In this document: positions 1 through 7,946 of the stretch, piece after piece
Layout: every line of letters starts with the position of its first letter
How positions within the stretch are numbered: the stretch's first letter is position 1
Assembly: GCF_003008515.1 (NCBI RefSeq)
Contig: NZ_CP027668.1
Location: 3,947,001-4,011,000 of the forward strand
Direction of reading: 5' to 3'
DNA from: Phreatobacter cathodiphilus
Lineage (GTDB): Bacteria; Pseudomonadota; Alphaproteobacteria; Rhizobiales; Phreatobacteraceae
Length of the DNA: 64,000 bases
Position numbers and translations under genes: made by a program
Notes under the pieces: generated by a model
The model's database searches: none
What the model was told of the DNA's origin: nothing
The model's input: only the letters and a program-made list of their open reading frames with translations

Positions 1-300
1 ACCGACCTGGTGGAGGACACCTATTCCACCGCCACCGCCGGCATGAAGGACTTCAACCTGAAGGCCCTCGAAGCCGCCCGCATCAACATGAACGCCGGTT
101 TCGACCATGCCCGCGACCTCATGGGCGCCAAGTCGCTCGCCGAGGTCATCGAGCTTCAGACGGCCTATGCCCGCAAGCTGTTCGAAACCTTCCAGGCCCA
201 GGGCAAGGACCTGTCCGCTCTCGCCCAGAAGACCGCCACCGACACCGTCGAGCCGGTCAAGGAAAAGGTCGGCAAGGCTCTGAAGAGCGCCACCGCCTGA
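1..300 (+). CDS. Phasin family protein (5' truncated)
   Basis: C-terminal part of a phasin, a small amphipathic protein that coats polyhydroxyalkanoate granules. The reading frame is open from base 1, so the true start lies outside the window; the GTG at 10 is unlikely to be the start. The visible about 99 residues are helical and rich in Ala, Lys and Glu, with the typical phasin pattern of a segment like AKSLAEVIELQTAYARK followed by FETFQAQGKDL and a lysine-rich tail. There are no membrane segments. A strong hairpin terminator follows at 375. The family call rests on this pattern and is fairly secure. Confidence 0.85.
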   Translation, partial: TDLVEDTYSTATAGMKDFNLKALEAARINMNAGFDHARDLMGAKSLAEVIELQTAYARKLFETFQAQGKDLSALAQKTATDTVEPVKEKVGKALKSATA

Positions 301-374
301 TCCGGCCGCCGCCTCTGAAGGTGGCGCCCTCCACGATCTCCCCGACCGCGTCTTGCAGCTGCGGTCACACCTCG

Positions 375-403
375 AAGCCCGGGCCCCCGCCCGGGCTTTT
401 TTC
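375..403 (+). terminator. Rho-independent terminator after phasin gene
   Basis: A perfect 9-bp stem (AAGCCCGGG, 375-383, with CCCGGGCTT, 390-398) and a 6-base loop are followed by a run of T to 402. It closes the phasin transcript. Confidence 0.9.
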
Positions 404-560
404 TCATGCGGCCTGGTCCGGGCGGCGAAATTCGCTTTCTCTGTCAAAGGCTTGAAAAAATGAACCGGGGAGGCTCCCGCCCCGTCTCGCGCGCCTTGCA
501 TTGCCAGCCCCTTCGGACTAGGTTGCGCGCCGCTCGGGAGGTTTCCTCCCATGGGCATGT

Positions 561-637
561 GCAGCCGTAGCTCAGTTGGTTAGAGCGCCAGATTGTGGCT
601 CTGGAGGTCCCCCGTTCGATCCGGGGCGGCTGTACCA
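561..637 (+). tRNA. tRNA-His (anticodon GTG)
   Basis: A full cloverleaf can be drawn: acceptor 561-567 with 627-633, D stem 570-573 with 583-586, anticodon stem 588-592 with 600-604, T stem 610-614 with 622-626. The anticodon GTG is at 595-597 and the 3' CCA at 635-637 is encoded. The discriminator base (634) is A and the base before position 1 (560) is T, so the usual G-1:C73 identity pair of bacterial tRNA-His is absent. This agrees with the noncanonical tRNA-His known in a subset of alphaproteobacteria. Position 1:72 is a G.U pair. Confidence 0.95.
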
Positions 638-752
638 TTCTCCGTCACCCCCAGGTCTCCGCCCGAGGTTTGCCCCGTTCCGTCTGCGGCGCACGCGAAA
701 GCGCCGGGGCGATGGGCCCCGGCGCTCGGCAGTCTCTCAGGTCTGTAAGGCG

Positions 753-959
753 TCAGAAATTGCCGCCCTGCAGCTGGTTGTTCGGGGCCTGCTGGGCCTG
801 CGAAGCCGGCGCCTCGTAGCCGCGGCGCGCGGTGAACTCGCGGGGCGACTGCGTCTGGTACTGCGTCACCGTGTTGCGCTCGGTGGCCTCGACCTGGGCG
901 AAGGCGGGAGCGGCGGCGAGGGGGGCCAGCAGGGTGGCCGCGAGGATGATCTTCTTCAT
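753..959 (-). CDS. Small secreted protein, paralogue of the next gene
   Basis: 68-residue protein with a clear Sec signal peptide (MKK, a hydrophobic stretch, cleavage after AFA near residue 21) and a short polar, Gln-rich mature part. It shares MKKIILAATLLAPLA, a REFT.RR motif and a GNF C-terminus with the protein at 1056-1271, so the two are tandem duplicates. A good ribosome site (AAGGAG) lies upstream of the ATG at 959. I do not recognise a function; the mature chain of about 47 residues is probably periplasmic or extracellular. Confidence 0.75.
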   Translation of the reverse strand: MKKIILAATLLAPLAAAPAFAQVEATERNTVTQYQTQSPREFTARRGYEAPASQAQQAPNNQLQGGNF

Positions 960-1055
960 GACATGTCTCCTTCAGATGTCCGGCGGGCTCTCATGTCCCT
1001 GCCGGTCGGGGGTTGGGGCGAGCGGGCTGATGCCCGCCCTGCCCGGGTTGCGTGA

Positions 1056-1271
1056 TCAGAAATTGCCGGACTGACCCTGGCGGTTGATCTGGCTCTGCTC
1101 GCCGCGGTTCAGGGCGGCAGGAACCTCGAGGATGCGGCGGGAGGTGAACTCGCGCGGGGCCTCACGGGCCGGGGTGACCGCGACGTTGGCCGAGGCGTCG
1201 ACCTGGGCGAGAGCGGGCACGGCGGTGGCGAGGGGCGCCAGCAGGGTGGCGGCGAGGATGATCTTCTTCAT
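1056..1271 (-). CDS. Small secreted protein, paralogue of the previous gene
   Basis: 71-residue protein with a signal peptide (cleavage after ALA near residue 22) and a short mature chain containing REFTSRR and ending GNF. I place the start at the ATG at 1271 because it begins the conserved MKKII signal sequence and has GGAG about 8 bases upstream; a frame extending to 1307 would put a poor leader ahead of the signal peptide. It is transcribed towards its paralogue, about 97 bp away. Function unknown. Confidence 0.75.
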   Translation of the reverse strand: MKKIILAATLLAPLATAVPALAQVDASANVAVTPAREAPREFTSRRILEVPAALNRGEQSQINRQGQSGNF

Positions 1272-1634
1272 GACGTACTCCAGTCGGAACCGGGCGGGGA
1301 GGGACACGCGCCACCCGGAAGGTGTTGGTGTGTCGGCGGGAGGTGTCCGCCGTCGACAACGGTGAAATGGGCCCGTCGGCGATCACTTGCCAATCACGAA
1401 CTTGAGAAAATGCAATAACTGACGCAATCGAGTGGTTGCATCGTTGCACAGTCGCATTTTTGTGAGCGCGGGTCGCGCGTCCGTGATCCATTACCTCTTG
1501 CGGTGCCGACCTACCCGCACCACGCACGCCGCCCATCTGCGGCCTTGCCGCCCGGAACAAAGTCCCGCCGTGCCGCTTCTTCCCGGCGAGGGCGCCCCCG
1601 GGCGCCGGCGACGATCGACCCGGAGACGGACGAG
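1272..1634. other. Intergenic region with AT-rich patch
   Basis: A 363-bp divergent spacer between the small secreted protein (minus) and the gene at 1635 (plus). Bases about 1385-1460 are clearly less GC-rich than their surroundings and contain TGCAA (1411-1415) and TTGCA (1436-1440 and 1444-1448). It probably holds promoters for both flanking genes. I see no convincing extra coding sequence, although a frame to the gene at 1635 stays open from 1503. Confidence 0.5.
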
Positions 1635-1940
1635 ATGGCGGATGAAAGCGTGCGGACCGTGTCTGCGACCTTCGCGACGCGCGAAAAGGCGGAGACCGCG
1701 GTCGAGCACATCGTGCAGCAGCACAAGGTCAATCGTGCCGACGTCTTCGTCGAGCCCGAGGGCTCGGACAATTCCGCCGGCACCGACCGGTCCGGGGCCG
1801 ATGTCGGCAAGCCGGGCTCGGGCGGTGCGCCGGCCCTTCACGGCAGGTTGCGGGTTTCCGTCGACCTAAGCCGTGGCCACATCGCCGAGATCGAGACGGT
1901 GCTGCGCGAGCTCGGCGGCGAGGATGTCGGCTCGCGCTGA
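1635..1940 (+). CDS. Conserved small hypothetical protein
   Basis: 101-residue acidic soluble protein (MADESVRTVSATFATREKAE...). It has an alpha-beta pattern with a SATFATREKAETAVEHIV segment, a flexible Ser/Gly/Asp middle (about residues 47-65) and a closing strand-helix LRVSVDLS...IAEIETVLRELGGEDV. The fold looks like the small two-layer sandwiches seen in stress-related DUF1269/YflT-type proteins, but that is a guess from pattern only. The start at 1635 is chosen because everything before it in frame is low-complexity Arg/Pro. No membrane segment or signal. Confidence 0.65.
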   Translation: MADESVRTVSATFATREKAETAVEHIVQQHKVNRADVFVEPEGSDNSAGTDRSGADVGKPGSGGAPALHGRLRVSVDLSRGHIAEIETVLRELGGEDVGSR

Positions 1941-1950
1941 GGGGGACATG

Positions 1951-1975
1951 AAAAAGGGCGGCCCCGAGGCCGCCC
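1951..1975. terminator. Bidirectional terminator between convergent genes
   Basis: An 8-bp stem (GGGCGGCC 1956-1963, GGCCGCCC 1968-1975) is flanked by five A at 1951-1955. Read on the minus strand this is a stem followed by TTTTT, ending the aldehyde dehydrogenase transcript. It may also slow transcription from the plus side. Confidence 0.8.
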
Positions 1976-2003
1976 CTTCACCTGCCGCAATCGGATAGAA
2001 GGC

Positions 2004-3434
2004 TCAGGCGGCGCCGTAGCCCACCGTGCCCTTGATCTCGAGGAATTCCTCGAGGCCGAACTCGGCATATTCGCGGCCGTTGCCGGACTGCTTGTAGCCG
2101 CCGAAGGGCGCGCCGGCGTCCCAGGCGGGATAGTTGATGTAGACGTTGCCCGAGCGCATCTGCGCGGCGAGCTTGCGCGCCTTCTCTAGAGAGCCCGACT
2201 GCACGTAGGAGGCGAGGCCGTAGGGCGTGTTGTTGGCGCGCTCGACGATCTCCTCCTCGCTGTCGTAGGGCAGGATCGACAGGACGGGTCCGAAGATCTC
2301 CTCCCGGGCGATGGTCATGTCGTCGGTGACGCCGGCGAACACCGTCGGGCGCACGTAATAGCCGCGGTTGAGACCCTCCGGACGGCCGGTGCCGCCGGTG
2401 ACGACCTCCGCGCCCTCCTTGATGCCGCTCTCGATGAGCTTCTGGATCTTGTTGAACTGCACCTCGCTGACGACGGGGCCCATCCAGCTCTCCTCGGAGG
2501 AGGCCGGGCCGACCTTCAGCTTCTCGGCGGTCTCCTTGGCGACCTGCTTGGCCTCGTCGTGCTTTGCGGCCGGCACGAACATGCGCGTCGGGGCGTTACA
2601 GGACTGGCCGGAGTTGCGCATCATGCCCTCGACGCCGAGCTTCACCGCCTTGGCGATGTCGGCGTCGGGCAGGATGATGTTGGCCGACTTGCCGCCGAGC
2701 TCCTGGTGGACGCGCTTCACCGTATCGGCGGCGGCCTTGGCCACCAGCACGCCGGCGCGGGTCGAGCCGGTGAAGGACACCATGTCGACGCCGGGGTGGC
2801 GGGCGATCGCCTCGCCGACCGTCGGACCGTCGCCGTTGACGAGGTTGAACACGCCCTTCGGCACGCCGGCCTCGTGCATGATCTCGGCGAAGATGATGGC
2901 GTTGATCGGCGCGATCTCGCTCGGCTTCAGCACCATGGTGCAGCCGGCGGCGAGAGCCGGGGCGACCTTGCACATGATCTGGTTGATCGGCCAGTTCCAC
3001 GGCGTGATCATGCCGACGACGCCGATCGGCTCCTTGGCGATGAGGGTCGTGCCGCGCAGCTCCTCGAACTCGAAGTTCTCGAGCGTCTCGATCATCTTGG
3101 ACAGATGCGCCGTGCCCATGCCGGCCTGGGCCGTGTGGGCGAGCTTCTTCGGCGCGCCCATTTCGCGCGACAGGGCGTCCGCGACGTCGGCGAAGCGCTT
3201 GTTGTAGACCTCGAGGAGCTTGCGCATCAGCGCCAGCCGCTCCTCCTTGGTGGTCTGGGAAAAGGTCTTGAAGGCCTCGCGGGCGGCCTTCACCGCCTTG
3301 TCGACGTCGGCCTCGGTGCCGAGCGCGATCTTCGTGAAGGGCTCTTCGGTGGACGGATCGATCACGTCGAGGGTCGCGCTGCCGGTCGGGGCGACCCATT
3401 CGCCGTTGATGTAGAACTTGAGATTGTTGGACAT
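2004..3434 (-). CDS. Aldehyde dehydrogenase family protein
   Basis: 476-residue NAD(P)-dependent aldehyde dehydrogenase that oxidises an aldehyde to its acid through a Cys thioester. Visible motifs are the N-terminal FYINGEW, MITPWNWP in the cofactor domain, FTGSTRAG (Rossmann region), the general base Glu245 in QELGGKSAN and the nucleophile Cys279 in GQSCNAP. Length and motif order are normal. The start is the ATG at 3434, which begins MSNNLKFYING as in family members. The aldehyde substrate cannot be told from sequence. It lies upstream of the TRAP-binding-protein end with 211 bp between, so it may have its own promoter. Confidence 0.9.
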   Translation of the reverse strand: MSNNLKFYINGEWVAPTGSATLDVIDPSTEEPFTKIALGTEADVDKAVKAAREAFKTFSQTTKEERLALMRKLLEVYNKRFADVADALSREMGAPKKLAHTAQAGMGTAHLSKMIETLENFEFEELRGTTLIAKEPIGVVGMITPWNWPINQIMCKVAPALAAGCTMVLKPSEIAPINAIIFAEIMHEAGVPKGVFNLVNGDGPTVGEAIARHPGVDMVSFTGSTRAGVLVAKAAADTVKRVHQELGGKSANIILPDADIAKAVKLGVEGMMRNSGQSCNAPTRMFVPAAKHDEAKQVAKETAEKLKVGPASSEESWMGPVVSEVQFNKIQKLIESGIKEGAEVVTGGTGRPEGLNRGYYVRPTVFAGVTDDMTIAREEIFGPVLSILPYDSEEEIVERANNTPYGLASYVQSGSLEKARKLAAQMRSGNVYINYPAWDAGAPFGGYKQSGNGREYAEFGLEEFLEIKGTVGYGAA

Positions 3435-3593
3435 CGGTGTCGTCCTCCGCGGATGCAAGACGGGAACCGGTCCCCGTGTGGGACCGGGCCGGGCGGGCAA
3501 ACTGCCACCGATCGACCGTCTTGCGCCAGACCCGGAGCCCGCCCATTCCGGCAGGGCTCCCTTTCCGGCCCTTCCGACCCCCCAAACGGCCGA

Positions 3594-3621
3594 GAGGCCG
3601 CGCCCTTGCGGACGCGGCCTC
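3594..3621 (-). terminator. Possible terminator downstream of TRAP binding-protein gene
   Basis: Perfect 9-bp inverted repeat (GAGGCCGCG 3594-3602, CGCGGCCTC 3613-3621) just past the stop at 3646. No clear T run follows on the minus strand, so it could instead be an mRNA-stabilising hairpin. Confidence 0.45.
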
Positions 3622-3645
3622 CCGTCGTCGGAGATGGGAAGGCGA

Positions 3646-4770
<1,125 letters not shown>

Positions 4771-4976
4771 CTACAGGGTTCGCCGGAGCGGCCATAAGCC
4801 GAAGGTTGGGGGGGGCGAGCAACGCTTCAGACGCAGGGCAGCCGCGCGCTAGTCTTTAGGCTAAGCCGCAATTGGGGCAGCAACCTGTCCTGCCACCTGT
4901 ATCGTTCGGCGCGGTGGTCACGGCGGCCGGCCGCGCTATAGTCGGCGCAAAACGAGAACAGGCCGGAGGAACGTGC

Positions 4977-5771
4977 ATGCCAGGATCGCAGCCCGGCGCC
5001 GGGCGCTTCATGCTGGTCGGACCCGAACGCGTCTTTTATGCGGGGCTCCTCGGCCGGCCGAAGAAGCGCACCCTCGGCGCCTTCATCGTCTTCGCCGGTA
5101 TGGAGGGACGGCTGAGGCTTTCCGTCGCAGGAAAGCCCGACCGCATGGTCGAGGCCGCGGTGATGCCGGCCTATTGCGAACACAGCATCGAGCCGGAGCA
5201 TCCGAGCGTGGTCGGCGTGCTGGTCGAGCCGGAATCGGTCGATCCCGCCGCCCTGGCGCGGCTGACGGCGGCCCTCGGTGCCATGGAGGAGGCGGCGCTG
5301 GCGCGGACCCTGCGAGACGCCTGCGCCCGCCTGCGCGCCCAGCGGCCGACCCAGGGCATGACCTCGGCCGCGTTCGACACCGCCGTCTTCGGCGCCCCCC
5401 TGCAGCCGCGCGCTGTCGATCCGCGCATCCTGCGGGTGCTGGCCGCCCTCGGCGACAGGCCGGGAGAGGGGCTCACCGCCGCCGATTGCGCCGGCCTCGT
5501 CAATCTCTCGGTGTCGCGCTTCCTGCACCTCTTCAAACAGGAGACCGGGATCGCCTTCCGCGCCTGCCGGGCCTGGAAGCGGGCCCGCCACCTGCTCAAC
5601 TTCGCCAACGAGACCATCAACATGGCCCATCTGGCGCTGGACATCGGCTATCCCGACTCGACCCATTTTTCCCACTCGATCCGCCGCTTCTACGGCCTCA
5701 AACCCCGCGCCATCTTCTCGGGATCCCGCGAACTCGAGATCTTCCGCGGCGCCCCGGCGCTCTCCGCATGA
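4977..5771 (+). CDS. AraC-family transcriptional regulator
   Basis: 264-residue regulator. The N-terminal about 160 residues are a cupin-like ligand or dimer domain (GAFIVFAGMEGRLRLSVAG, AVMPAYCEHSIEP). The C-terminal about 95 residues hold the two AraC helix-turn-helix units: AADCAGLVNLSVSRFLHLFK, then MAHLALDIGYPDSTHFSHSIRRFYGL. The start is the ATG at 4977, placed a few bases after GGAGGAA. It is divergent from the TRAP receptor and directly upstream of the acyl-CoA dehydrogenase/carboxylase genes, so it is a plausible regulator of that catabolic cluster (inference). A small TTAG-G-CTAA inverted repeat lies at about 4856-4864 in the divergent spacer. Confidence 0.85.
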   Translation: MPGSQPGAGRFMLVGPERVFYAGLLGRPKKRTLGAFIVFAGMEGRLRLSVAGKPDRMVEAAVMPAYCEHSIEPEHPSVVGVLVEPESVDPAALARLTAALGAMEEAALARTLRDACARLRAQRPTQGMTSAAFDTAVFGAPLQPRAVDPRILRVLAALGDRPGEGLTAADCAGLVNLSVSRFLHLFKQETGIAFRACRAWKRARHLLNFANETINMAHLALDIGYPDSTHFSHSIRRFYGLKPRAIFSGSRELEIFRGAPALSA

Positions 5772-5846
5772 CCAGTCCACGCAAGCCGGCGGGCGCGCGC
5801 CGGCCCTAGCCTTGCCGCCGGACACCCACCGGAGCCCGTTGCCGCC

Positions 5847-7010
5847 ATGCTGTTCACCGCCGAACACGACGAGGTCAGGCGCAGCCTGCAGAAGCTGATC
5901 GCCACCGAGATCAACCCGCATGTCGACGCCTGGGAGGCGGAGGGCCGCTTTCCCGCCCATGATCTGTTCGGCAAGCTCGGCGCGGCCGGCTATCTCGGGC
6001 TGAACAAGCCGGTCGAATACGGCGGCATGGGCCTCGACTATTCCTATGCCCTGCTCATGGCCGAGGAGGTGGGCGGCATCCATTGCGGCTCCGTGCCCAT
6101 GGCCATCGGCGTGCAGACCGACATGGCGACGCCGGCCCTCGCCCGCTTCGGCTCCGACCACGTCAAGCGTGAGTTCCTGGCGCCCGCCGTGGCGGGCGAG
6201 CAGGTCGCCTGCATCGGCGTCTCCGAGCCCGGCGCCGGCTCGGACGTCGCCTCCATCAAGACCACGGCCCGCTCGGACGGCGAGGACTACGTCATCACCG
6301 GCGGCAAGATGTGGATCACCAACGGCGCCCAGGCCGACTGGATCTGCCTCCTCGCCAACACCGGCGAGGGACCTGCCCACCGCAACAAGTCGCTCATCTG
6401 CGTGCCGATGAAGGAGAAGGGCGTCACCGTCGCCCGCACCCTCGACAAGCTCGGTATGCGCGCCTCCGACACGGCGCAGATCTTCTTCGACGAGGTGCGC
6501 GTGCCGAAGCGCAACCGCATCGGCGAGGAAGGCAAGGGCTTCACCTACCAGATGATGCAGTTCCAGGAGGAGCGGCTCTGGGGCGCGGCGGCCTGCCTGA
6601 AGCCGGCCGAATGGATCATCGACCAGACCATCGAATACACCCGCGGCCGTCAGGCCTTCGGCCGCTCCATCCTCGACAACCAGGTGGTGCATTTCCGCCT
6701 CGCCGAGCTGAAGACGGAGGTCGAGCTGCTGCGCTCGCTCATCTACCGCGCCGCCGAGCAGATGATGGCCGGCGAGGACATGACGACGCTGGCCTCCATG
6801 GCCAAGCTGAAGGCCGGGCGCATCGGCCGCGAGATCTCCGACGCCTGCATGCAGTACTGGGGCGGCATGGGTTACATGAACGAGACGCCCGTCACCCGCT
6901 ACTATCGCGACGCGCGCCTGACCTCCATCGCCGGCGGCGCCGACGAGGTCATGCTCTCCATCATCGCCAAGGCGATGGGCACCCTGCCGGGCATGAGCAA
7001 CCGCCAATGA
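5847..7010 (+). CDS. Acyl-CoA dehydrogenase
   Basis: 387-residue FAD-dependent acyl-CoA dehydrogenase. Signatures are CIGVSEPGAGSD (FAD/acyl-CoA site), the GRQAFG motif, and GGMGYMNETPVTRYYRDARL near the C-terminus with Glu346 at the classical catalytic-base position; a Glu at 242 (FQEER) sits where isovaleryl-type enzymes keep theirs. It is first in a plus-strand cluster with a carboxylase and an enoyl-CoA hydratase, which points to oxidation of a branched or isoprenoid acyl-CoA before carboxylation. Its stop overlaps the next ATG (ATGA). Confidence 0.9.
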   Translation: MLFTAEHDEVRRSLQKLIATEINPHVDAWEAEGRFPAHDLFGKLGAAGYLGLNKPVEYGGMGLDYSYALLMAEEVGGIHCGSVPMAIGVQTDMATPALARFGSDHVKREFLAPAVAGEQVACIGVSEPGAGSDVASIKTTARSDGEDYVITGGKMWITNGAQADWICLLANTGEGPAHRNKSLICVPMKEKGVTVARTLDKLGMRASDTAQIFFDEVRVPKRNRIGEEGKGFTYQMMQFQEERLWGAAACLKPAEWIIDQTIEYTRGRQAFGRSILDNQVVHFRLAELKTEVELLRSLIYRAAEQMMAGEDMTTLASMAKLKAGRIGREISDACMQYWGGMGYMNETPVTRYYRDARLTSIAGGADEVMLSIIAKAMGTLPGMSNRQ

Positions 7011-7654
7011 TCCTCTATCACTGCCTGTCCGCCCGTTCCTTCCGGCCGCTCTGGACGCTGGAGGAAATGGGCCTTCCCTACGAGCTGAAGGTGCTGCCCT
7101 TTCCGCCGCGGGCCTTCGCCAAGGACTATTTCGACGTCAACGTGCTGGGCACCGTGCCCTTCCTCGTCGACGGCGACACCCGCATGAGCGAATCCGCGGC
7201 GATCTGCGAATATCTCGCCGTGCGCCACGGGCCGACGCCTCTGGCAGTGAGGCCGGACGAGCCCGACTACGGCCTCTGGCTCAACTGGCTGCACCAGAGC
7301 GACGCGACGCTGACCTTCCCGCAGGCCCTGGTGCTGCGCTACGGCCGGTTCGAGCCGCCGGAGCGCCGCCAGCCGCAGGTCGCCGATGACTATGCCAAAT
7401 GGTTCCACGGGCGGATGCGCATGCTCGACGCCCATCTCACGCAGCACGAATGGCTGGCCGGCGGCCGGTTCACCGTGGCCGACATCGCGGTGGGCTATGC
7501 GCTGATGCTGGCCGAGGTAATCGGCCTCGCGAGGGACTTCCAGCCGCAGACGGCCGCCTACTGGCAGCGCCTCAAGGCCCGCGACGGCTATCGTCGCGCG
7601 CTCGCCGCGCAGGGGAAGGCTGCCGCGGAACAGGGCGTGAAACCGGGCTTCTGA
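7007..7654 (+). CDS. Glutathione S-transferase family protein
   Basis: 215-residue cytosolic GST. The thioredoxin-like N-terminal domain (about 1-78) contains the active-site region YHCLSARSF, the cis-proline VPFLVD and the glutathione-binding SESAAICEYL. The all-helical C-terminal domain contains the N-capping motif WLAGGRFTVADIAVGYAL. Its ATG overlaps the acyl-CoA dehydrogenase stop by four bases, so the two genes are translationally coupled. The role in this pathway is unclear; detoxifying an unsaturated acyl intermediate is one guess. Confidence 0.88.
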   Translation: MILYHCLSARSFRPLWTLEEMGLPYELKVLPFPPRAFAKDYFDVNVLGTVPFLVDGDTRMSESAAICEYLAVRHGPTPLAVRPDEPDYGLWLNWLHQSDATLTFPQALVLRYGRFEPPERRQPQVADDYAKWFHGRMRMLDAHLTQHEWLAGGRFTVADIAVGYALMLAEVIGLARDFQPQTAAYWQRLKARDGYRRALAAQGKAAAEQGVKPGF

Positions 7655-7676
7655 GACGGCGGCAAGGCTTTACCGA

Positions 7677-7829
7677 CCCCTCACCCCTACCCTCTCCCCG
7701 CAAGCGGGGAGAGGGGGCTCTGGCGCCGCGACTCCGATCCGTCCGTTGCGCCAGGCACTGCGGAGACAGAAGGGGCGGGACGTCGAAGTCCCCTCTCCCC
7801 GCTCGCGGGGAGAGGGAAGGGTGAGGGGC
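7677..7829. repeat. Inverted pair of intergenic palindromic repeats
   Basis: Two copies of a palindromic element (7677-7716 and 7789-7829) lie in opposite orientation. Each has a core CTCTCCCCGC...GCGGGGAGAG hairpin and a CCCCTCACCC-type arm, and the arms of the two copies are complementary, so the whole block can fold into one long structure. It looks like the dispersed extragenic palindromes common in rhizobial genomes. It fills most of the spacer between the GST and carboxyltransferase genes. Confidence 0.8.
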
Positions 7830-7946
7830 CTCTTCCGTCCCTGCGCCAGGTCATTGTCCTCCGCACCACCCGCAAACCCCGCATCAGCCACTCCGCACAA
7901 GACGAGTGGCCGCCCGCCCGCCAGTCTGCCGGCACTTGAGCGAGGA

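Noticed and set aside
446-456. TCAA-N4-TTGA near 445
   Set aside because: Half-sites are in the wrong order for an FNR/FixK box (needs TTGA-N6-TCAA).
444-638. Small minus-strand open frame across the tRNA
   Set aside because: It overlaps the tRNA-His gene and has no ribosome site or recognisable sequence.
1402-1415. TTGA-GAAAAT-GCAA as an FNR-type box
   Set aside because: The second half-site has a mismatch and the neighbouring genes give no oxygen-related hint.
4827-7007. Very long open frame on the minus strand opposite the AraC and acyl-CoA dehydrogenase genes
   Set aside because: Its translation is low-complexity (Gly, Ala, Asp, His, Leu), has no motif, and mirrors two well-recognised genes. 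Such frames stay open because stop codons are rare at this GC content. Similar antisense frames at 9398-11500, 16771-19083, 27673-30033 and 45832-49080 were dropped for the same reason.
7677-7829. CRISPR-like repeat
   Set aside because: Only two copies, in opposite orientation, palindromic and without spacers or cas genes.
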